Shown one piece after another: positions 56,898 through 64,000 of a stretch of DNA of 64,000 nucleotides. A model generated the notes under the pieces. That model was not told the DNA's origin, did no database searches, and saw nothing but the letters and a program-made list of their open reading frames with translations. Within the stretch, counting starts at the first letter, position 1. Each line of letters opens with the position of its first letter. A program made the translations under genes and the position numbers. This DNA comes from Elysia crispata (lineage: Eukaryota > Mollusca > Gastropoda > Plakobranchidae), in the NCBI GenBank assembly GCA_033675545.1, contig JAWDGP010006268.1, positions 99,233 to 163,232 on the forward strand. The letters run 5' to 3'.

Positions 56898-59800
56898 GAA
56901 AAGAAATTGGAATTATTATATTAAATATACACATTGACCTAAATAGAATTAACTGGCGGCCATAGTGAAATTGTGCTAATTATTGAGATGGCCAAAAATA
57001 GAAATTAACCGGCGGCCATATTGAAACTATGCTAATTATTGAGATGGCCAAAATAGAACTTAATCGGCGGGCCATATTATTATGGATTTTATGCTTAATT
57101 ATACAGATGGCTAAATTGAATTTAACTGGCGGCCATATTGGATTATATTAAATATACACATTGCCTAAATAGAATTAATTGGCGGCCAGATTGAAATTAT
57201 GCTAATTATAGAGATGGCCAAAATAGAATTAATCGGCGGCCATATTGAATTAAGCTAATTATAGAGATGGGCCAAAATAGAAATTAACTGACGGGCCATA
57301 TTGAATTATATTGGATTATGCTAAATATAAACATGGCCAAAATAGAAGAATTAACTGGTGGCCATATTTGTGAATGTCACTAAAAGCTAATTATAAAGAT
57401 GGCCAAAATAGAAATTAATCAAGTGGCCATATTGGCTATAACCAATTATAGATATTGCCTAAGTAGAAATTAACCGGCGGCCATAGTGGAATTATGCTAA
57501 TTATAGAGATGGCCAAAATAGAAATTCAATCGGCGTCATATGATGGAAATTAAACTAATTACTAAAGATGGATACAAAATAGAAATTAACTAGCGGCCAT
57601 ATTGTATTATACCAAATATACACATTGCCTAAATAGAATTAATTGGCGGCCATATTGAAAATTATGCTATTTATAGATATGGCCAAAATAGAAATTAACC
57701 AAGGGCCATATTGGATTATATTAAATATACACATTGCCTAAATAGAATTTTAATTTTTATAGCCATATTGAAATTATGCTAATTATAGAGATGGCCAAAA
57801 TATTGGAATTAAGCTACTTTATAAAGATGCTAGCCAAAATAGAATTTAATCGGCGGCCATATTGTATTATACCAAATATACACATTGCCTAAATAGAATT
57901 AATTGGCGGCCATATTCAAATTATGCTAATTATTGAGATGGCCAAAAGAGAATTAATCGGCGGCCATATTGGAATTATACTAATTAAGTAGAGATGGCCA
58001 AAATAGAAATTAACTGGCGGCCAAGTATTGGCATTAAACCAAATATACACATGGCCAAAATAGAATTAATCGGCGGCCATATTGGAATTAAACTAATTAT
58101 AAAGATGGCCAAAATAGAAATTAACTGGCGGCCATATTGGAATTAAGCTAATTATAAAGATGGCCAAAATAGAAATTAACTGGCGGCCATATTGTATTAT
58201 ACCAAATATACATATTGCCTAAGTAGAATTAACTGGCGGCCATAGTGAAATTATGCTAATTATTGAGATGGCCAAAATAGAATTAATCGGCGGCCATAGT
58301 GAAATTATGCTAATTATTGAGATGGCCAAAATAGAATTAATCGGCGGAAGTTATATTGGAATTAAACCAATTTATAAAGATGGCCAAAATAGAAATTAAC
58401 TGGCGGCCATATTGTATTATATTAAATATACACATTGCCTAAATAGAATTAATTGGCGGCCATAGTGGAAAATAAATTATGCTAATTTATTGGCATGGCC
58501 AAAAATAGAATTAATCAAGCGGCCATGTATTGAAATTATGCTAACTATAAAGATGGCCTAAAATAGAAATTAAATGGCGGCCATATTGGAATTAAACTAA
58601 TTATAAAAATGATGGCCAAAATAGGAAATTAACTGGCGGCCATATTGTATTATACCAAATATACACATTGCCTAAGTAGAATTAATTGGCGGCCAGTACA
58701 GGTGAAATTATGCTAACTATTGAGATGGCCAAAATAGAATTAATCGGCGGCCATAGTGAAATTTATGCTAATTATTGGTGACGGCCAAAATAGAATTAAT
58801 CGGCGGCCATATTGGATTATGCTAATTATACAAGATTGCCTAAAATAGAAATTAACTGGCGGCAATATATTGGATTATATTAAATATACAATGGGATGGC
58901 CAAAAATAGAATTAATTGGCGGCCATATTGGAATTAAGCTTTAATTATAAAGATGGCCAAAAAATAGAAATTAACTGGCGGCCATATTGGTATTATACCA
59001 AATATACACATTGCCTAAATAGAATTAATTGGCGGCCATATTGAAATTATGCTAATTATTGAGATGGCCAAAATAGAATTAATCGGCGGCCATATTGGAA
59101 TTAAGCTAATTATAGAGATGGCCAAAATAGAATTAATCGGCGGCCATATTGGATTATATTAAATATACACATTGCTCAAATAGAAATAATTGGCGGCCAT
59201 ATTGAAATTATGCTAATTATTGAGATGGCCAAAATAGGAAAATTGCGAATCATCGGCGGCCATATTGGAATTAAGCTAATTTATAAAGATGGCCAAAATA
59301 GAAATTAACTGGCGGCCATATTGGTATTATACCAAAGTATACACATTGCCTAAATAGAATTAATCGGCGGCCATATTGAAATTATGCTAATTATTGAGAT
59401 GGCCAAAATTGAATTAATCGGCGGCCATTTTGGAATTAAGCTAATTATAAAGATGGCCAAAATAGAAATTAACTGGCGGCCATATTGTATTATACCAAAT
59501 ATACACATTGCCTAAATAGAATTAATTGGCGGCCATATTGAAATTATGCTAATTATTGAGATGGCCAAAATAGAAATTAACCGGCGACCATATTGAAATT
59601 AAGCTAATTATAGAGATGGCCAAAATAGAAAATAACCGGCGGCCATATTGAAATTATGCTAATTATTGAGATGGCTAAAATAGAATTAATCGGCGGCCAT
59701 ATTGGATTATATTAAATATACACATTGCCTAAATAGAATTAATCGGCGGCCATATTGGAATTAAGCTAATTATAAAGATGGCCAAAATAGAAATTAACTG

Positions 59801-62800
59801 GCGGCCATATTGTATTATACCAAATATACATATTGCCTAAGTAGAATTAACTGGCGGCCATAGTGAAATTATGCTAATTATTGAGATGGCCAAAATAGAA
59901 TTAATCGGCGGCCATATTGAAATTATGCTAATTATTGAGATGGCCAAAATAGAAATTAACCGGCGGCCATATTGAAATTATATGCTAAATATCGAGATGG
60001 CCTAAATAGAAATTAACTTGGTGGCCATATTGAAATTATGCTAATTATTGAGATGGCCAAAATAGAAATTAATTTGCGGCCATATTGGAGCTAAGCTAAT
60101 TATAAAGATGGCCAAAATAGAAATTAACTGGCGCCATATTGGATTATACCAAATATAGATATTGCCTAAGTAGAATTAATTGGCGGCCAGATAAAATTAT
60201 GCTAATTATTGAGATGGCCAAAAATAGAAATTAACTGGCGGCCATATTGAAAATTATGCTAATTATTTAGAGATGGCCAAAAAAATAGAATTAATCGGTG
60301 GCACATATTGGAATTAAACTAATTAGAAAGATGGCCAAAATAGAAATTAACTGGCGGCCATATTGTATTATGCCAAATATACACATGGCCAAAATAGAAT
60401 TAATTGGCGGCCATATTGGAATCAAGCTACACAAGTAGAGATGGCCAAAATAGAAATTAACCGGCGGCCATATTGGATTATATTAAATATAGACATTGCC
60501 TAAATAGAATTAATTGGCGGCCATATTGAAATTATGCTAATTATAGAGATGGCCAAAATATTGGAATTAAGCTAATTATACAGATGGCCAAAATAGAATT
60601 TAACAGGTAAATATATTGGTATATATTTAATATACACATTGCCTAAATAGAAATTAACTGTGGGGCAATGTTGAAAATTATGCTAATTATTGAGATGGCC
60701 ATAAAATAGAATTAATCGGCGGCCATATTTGGAATTAAGCTAATTATAAAGACGGCCAAAAAATAGAAATTAACTGGCGGCCATATTGGATTATATTAAA
60801 TATACACATTGCCTAAAATAGGAGAATTAACTGGCGGCCATAGTAGAAATTATGCTAACTATTGAGATGGCCAAAATAGAATTAATCGGCGGCCATATTG
60901 GATATTAAGCCAAATTATAGCAGATGGCCAAAGTAGAATTAACCGGCGGCCAAATTGAAATTATGCTAACTATCGAGATGGCCAAAATAGAAATTAACCG
61001 GCGGCCATATTGAAATTATGCTAATATTATTGAGATGGCCAAAAATATAATTAATCTGCGGCCATATTGGAATTAAGCTAATTATAAAGATGGCCAAAAA
61101 AGAAATTAATTGGCGGCCATATTGGATTAGGCTAAATATAGACATTGCCTAAATAGAATTAACTGGCGGCCATATTGAAATTATTATGCTAATTATAGAG
61201 ATGGCCAAAATAGAAATTAACCGGCGACCATATTGGAATTGTTACCTATATAGAGATGGCACTAAAATAGAAATTAACTTCTCCTGGCGGCCATATTGAA
61301 AATTATGCTAAATATAGAGATTGCCGAAATAGAATTAACAATTCGCGGCCATATTGAACATTATGCTAATTATAAAGATGGCCAAAAATAGAAATTTAAC
61401 TGGCGGCCATATTGGCATATAATATTAAATATACACATTGCCCAAATAGAATTAATCGGGGGCCAATAGTGAAATTATGCTAATTACTAAAAGATGGCCA
61501 AAATAGAAAATTACCTGGCGGCCATATTGGAATATAAGCTAAATATAAAGATATGCTTAAATAGAAATTAACTGGCGGCCAGATTGAAATCATGCTAATT
61601 ATTGATGACGGCCAAAATTAGAATTTTCAACCGGCGGCCATAGCGTTGAAATTATACCAAATACGATGGCCATATTTGCAAGTAGATTTTAAAAAAGGGG
61701 AAGTGTATAGTGAAAATTTATACTAATTATTGCGAAGATGGCCAAAAATAGAAAATTAATCGGCAGCTATATTGAAGAATATGCTAATTATTGAGATGGC
61801 CAAAATAGAACACTGGCGTAATCGGCGGCCATATTGAATTTATGAAACTAATTATAAAGATGGCCAAAATAGAAAATTGGACCGGCGGCCATACATTGGT
61901 ATTATACCAATATGTTGATTATACAAATTGGATTATACTAACTATAGAGATGACTAAATTGAAATTTACTGGCGGCCATATTGAAATAAAGTTAATTATT
62001 GAAATGGCCAAAATAGAATTAATCGGCGGCCATAGTGAAATTATGCTAATTATTGAGATGGCTCAAATAGAATTAATCGGCGGCCATATTGGAATTAAGC
62101 TAATTATAAAGATGGCCAAAATAGAAATTAACTGGCGGCCATATTGTATTATACCAAATATACACATTGCCTAAATAGAATTAATTGGCGGCCATATTGA
62201 AATTATGCTAATTATAAAGATGGCCAAAATAGAAATTAACTGGCGGCCATATTGGTATATATTAAATATACACATTGCCTAAATAGAATTAACTGGGGGC
62301 CATAGTGAAATTATGCTAATTATTGAGATGGCCAAAATAGAATTAACCGGCGGCCATATTGGACAATTAAGAACTAATTATGAAGATGGCTGAAAATAGA
62401 AATTAAATCAAGCGGCCATACGCTTGAAATCAAGCTAACAATAAAAGATGGCCAAAATAGTAGAATTAACCGGCGGCCATATTGGATTATACCAAATATA
62501 CACTAATGCCTCAAGTAGAATTAACTGGGGGCCATAGTGAAATTATGCTAATTATTGAGATGGCCAAAATAGAATTAATCGGCAGCCATAGTGAAATTAT
62601 GCTAATTATTAAGATGGCTAAAATAGAAATTAACTGGCGGACATATTGGAATTATATCTAATTATAGAGATTTGTCCAAAATAGGAATTAAATGGCATTG
62701 TTGCCATATTGGAATTAAACTAATTATAAAGATGGCCAAAAATAGAAATTAACTGGCGGCCATATTGGCTGAAGGCGAGTACCAAATATACACATTGCCT

Positions 62801-63120
62801 AAATAGAAATTAATTGGCGGCCCAAGTATTGAAATTATATTAAATATTGAGCAGAGATTGCCAAAATAGAATTTAATTGGCGGCCACATTGAAATTATGC
62901 TAATTATAGAGATGGCCAAAATAGAAGGAAATTAACCGGCGGTCATATTGAAATTATGCTAATTATAAAGATAAGGCCAAAATAGAAATTAACTTGGCGG
63001 CCATAGCTTGAATTAAGCTAATTATAAAAGATAATGCCAAAATAGAAATTAACCGGCGGCCATACAGACATTATACCAAATATACATATTGCCTAAGCAG
63101 AATTAATCAAGGCCATAGGT
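56898..63120. repeat. Indel-rich part of the satellite
   Basis: Compared with 53.1-55.7 kb, units here carry many small insertions, such as an extra A in CCAAAATAG, and extra bases inside the core. The same unit types and order are still recognisable. It could be older repeats or uncorrected long-read sequence. Confidence 0.65.
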
Positions 63121-64000
63121 GAAATTATGCTAATTATAGAGATGGCCAAAATAAAAATTAATCGGCGGCCATATTGGAATTAAGATAATTATAAAGTTGG
63201 CAAAAATAGAATTAATTGGCGGCCATATTGAAATTATGCTAATTATAGAGATGGCCAAAATATTGGAATTAAGCTAATTATACAGATGGCTAAATTGAAT
63301 TTAATTGGCGGCCATATTGGATTATATTAAATATACACATTGCCTAAATAGAAATAATTGGCGGCCATATTGAAATTATGCTAATTATTGAGATGGCCAA
63401 AATAGAATTAATCGGCGGCCATATTGGATTATACTAAATATACACATTGCAAAAATAGAATTAATTGGCGGCCATATTCAAATTATGCTAACTATAGAGA
63501 TAGATATTGGAATTAAGCTAATTATAAAGATGGCCAAAATAGAATTAATCGGCGGCCATATTGGATTATATTAAATATACACATTGCCTAAATAGAAATA
63601 ATTGGCGGCCATATTGAAATTATGCTAATTATTGAGATTGGCCAAACAGGAAATTGGATTTATGATAATTACCAAGATAAAATATTGGTAAATATGCTAA
63701 TTATAGACATTGCCAAAATAGAATTAATCGGCGGCCATATTGGATTATACTAAATATACACATTGCCAAAATAGAATTAACTGGCGGCCATATTGAAATC
63801 ATGCTAATTATAGAGATTACTAAATTGAAATTAACTGGCGGCCATATTGGAATTAAGCTAATTATAGAGATGGCCAAAATAGAAATTAACCGGCGGCCAT
63901 ATTGCAATCTTATTAATTAGAGAAGATGGCCAAAATAGACATAATCATGTGGCCATATTGTATTATACCAAATATACACATTGCCTAAATAGAATTAATT

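Larger units (their letters stand above)
50095..64000. repeat. Satellite array of 53-55 bp units, continuing past the window end
   Basis: A core GGCGGCCATATTG recurs about every 54 bp for 13.9 kb, roughly 250 units. The main unit types are: A (54 bp, with ATGCTAATTATAGAGATGGC), A2 (55 bp, with TTAAGCTAATTATAAAGATG), and B (53 bp, with TTAAATATACACATTGCCTA). A longer variant contains AAAATATTGGTAAATAAGCT. All end in a TAGAATTAAT-like stretch. Because 54 is divisible by three, long open frames appear on both strands with an 18-residue period (MLIIEMAKIELIGGHIG). They are artefacts. No start of a non-satellite sequence is seen before 64000. Confidence 0.97.

Noticed and set aside
50095..64000. 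CRISPR-like regular spacing of a short repeat
   Set aside because: The intervening sequences are near-identical rather than unique spacers, and the genome is eukaryotic. This is a satellite.
50095..64000. CCATATTGG as a serum-response (CArG) element
   Set aside because: A CArG box needs six A/T bases between CC and GG. This one has five.

Overview
This window looks like nuclear DNA of an invertebrate animal, probably a marine lophotrochozoan such as a mollusc; that placement is an inference. It is AT-rich, its genes are split by introns with GT..AG borders that I could phase by hand, and it has long dinucleotide and trinucleotide microsatellites, several small inverted-repeat elements and fragments of a non-LTR retrotransposon. 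I see no rRNA, tRNA, CRISPR array or prokaryotic operon.

Layout: (1) 0.7-4.5 kb, + strand: the last five exons of a Ser-rich, basic-tailed protein I do not recognise. (2) 13.2-16.8 kb, + strand: a four-exon gene for a tandem hotdog-fold thioesterase-like protein. (3) 27.5-19.2 kb, - strand: a complete ten-exon gene for Elongator subunit ELP5, including a 30-nt microexon. (4) 32.2-38.0 kb, + strand: a second, diverged copy of the hotdog gene with one base missing in exon 3, so it reads as broken. The two hotdog paralogues flank ELP5 in a duplication-like arrangement. (5) 40.6-49.3 kb: remnants of a THAP-domain coding region, a ZSWIM3-like N-terminal fragment and a YADD reverse-transcriptase fragment, among repeated CT, GA, TA and ATT microsatellites and local duplications. 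(6) 50.1 kb to the window end: about 14 kb of a satellite made of 53-55 bp units that share a GC-rich box around GGCGGCCATATT. It has several variant units, higher-order repeats, an inverted 1.15 kb block with a perfect palindrome at one border, and a part that is much more indel-rich than the rest.

How the genes might work together: ELP5 acts in tRNA wobble-uridine modification and the hotdog proteins are probably acyl-thioester hydrolases. Nothing in the sequence suggests a shared pathway, and the window reads as ordinary eukaryotic gene neighbourhood next to a satellite block. The least explained material is the satellite (its conserved box, internal inversion and repeat hierarchy), the set of small inverted-repeat elements, and the ELP5-flanking hotdog pair.
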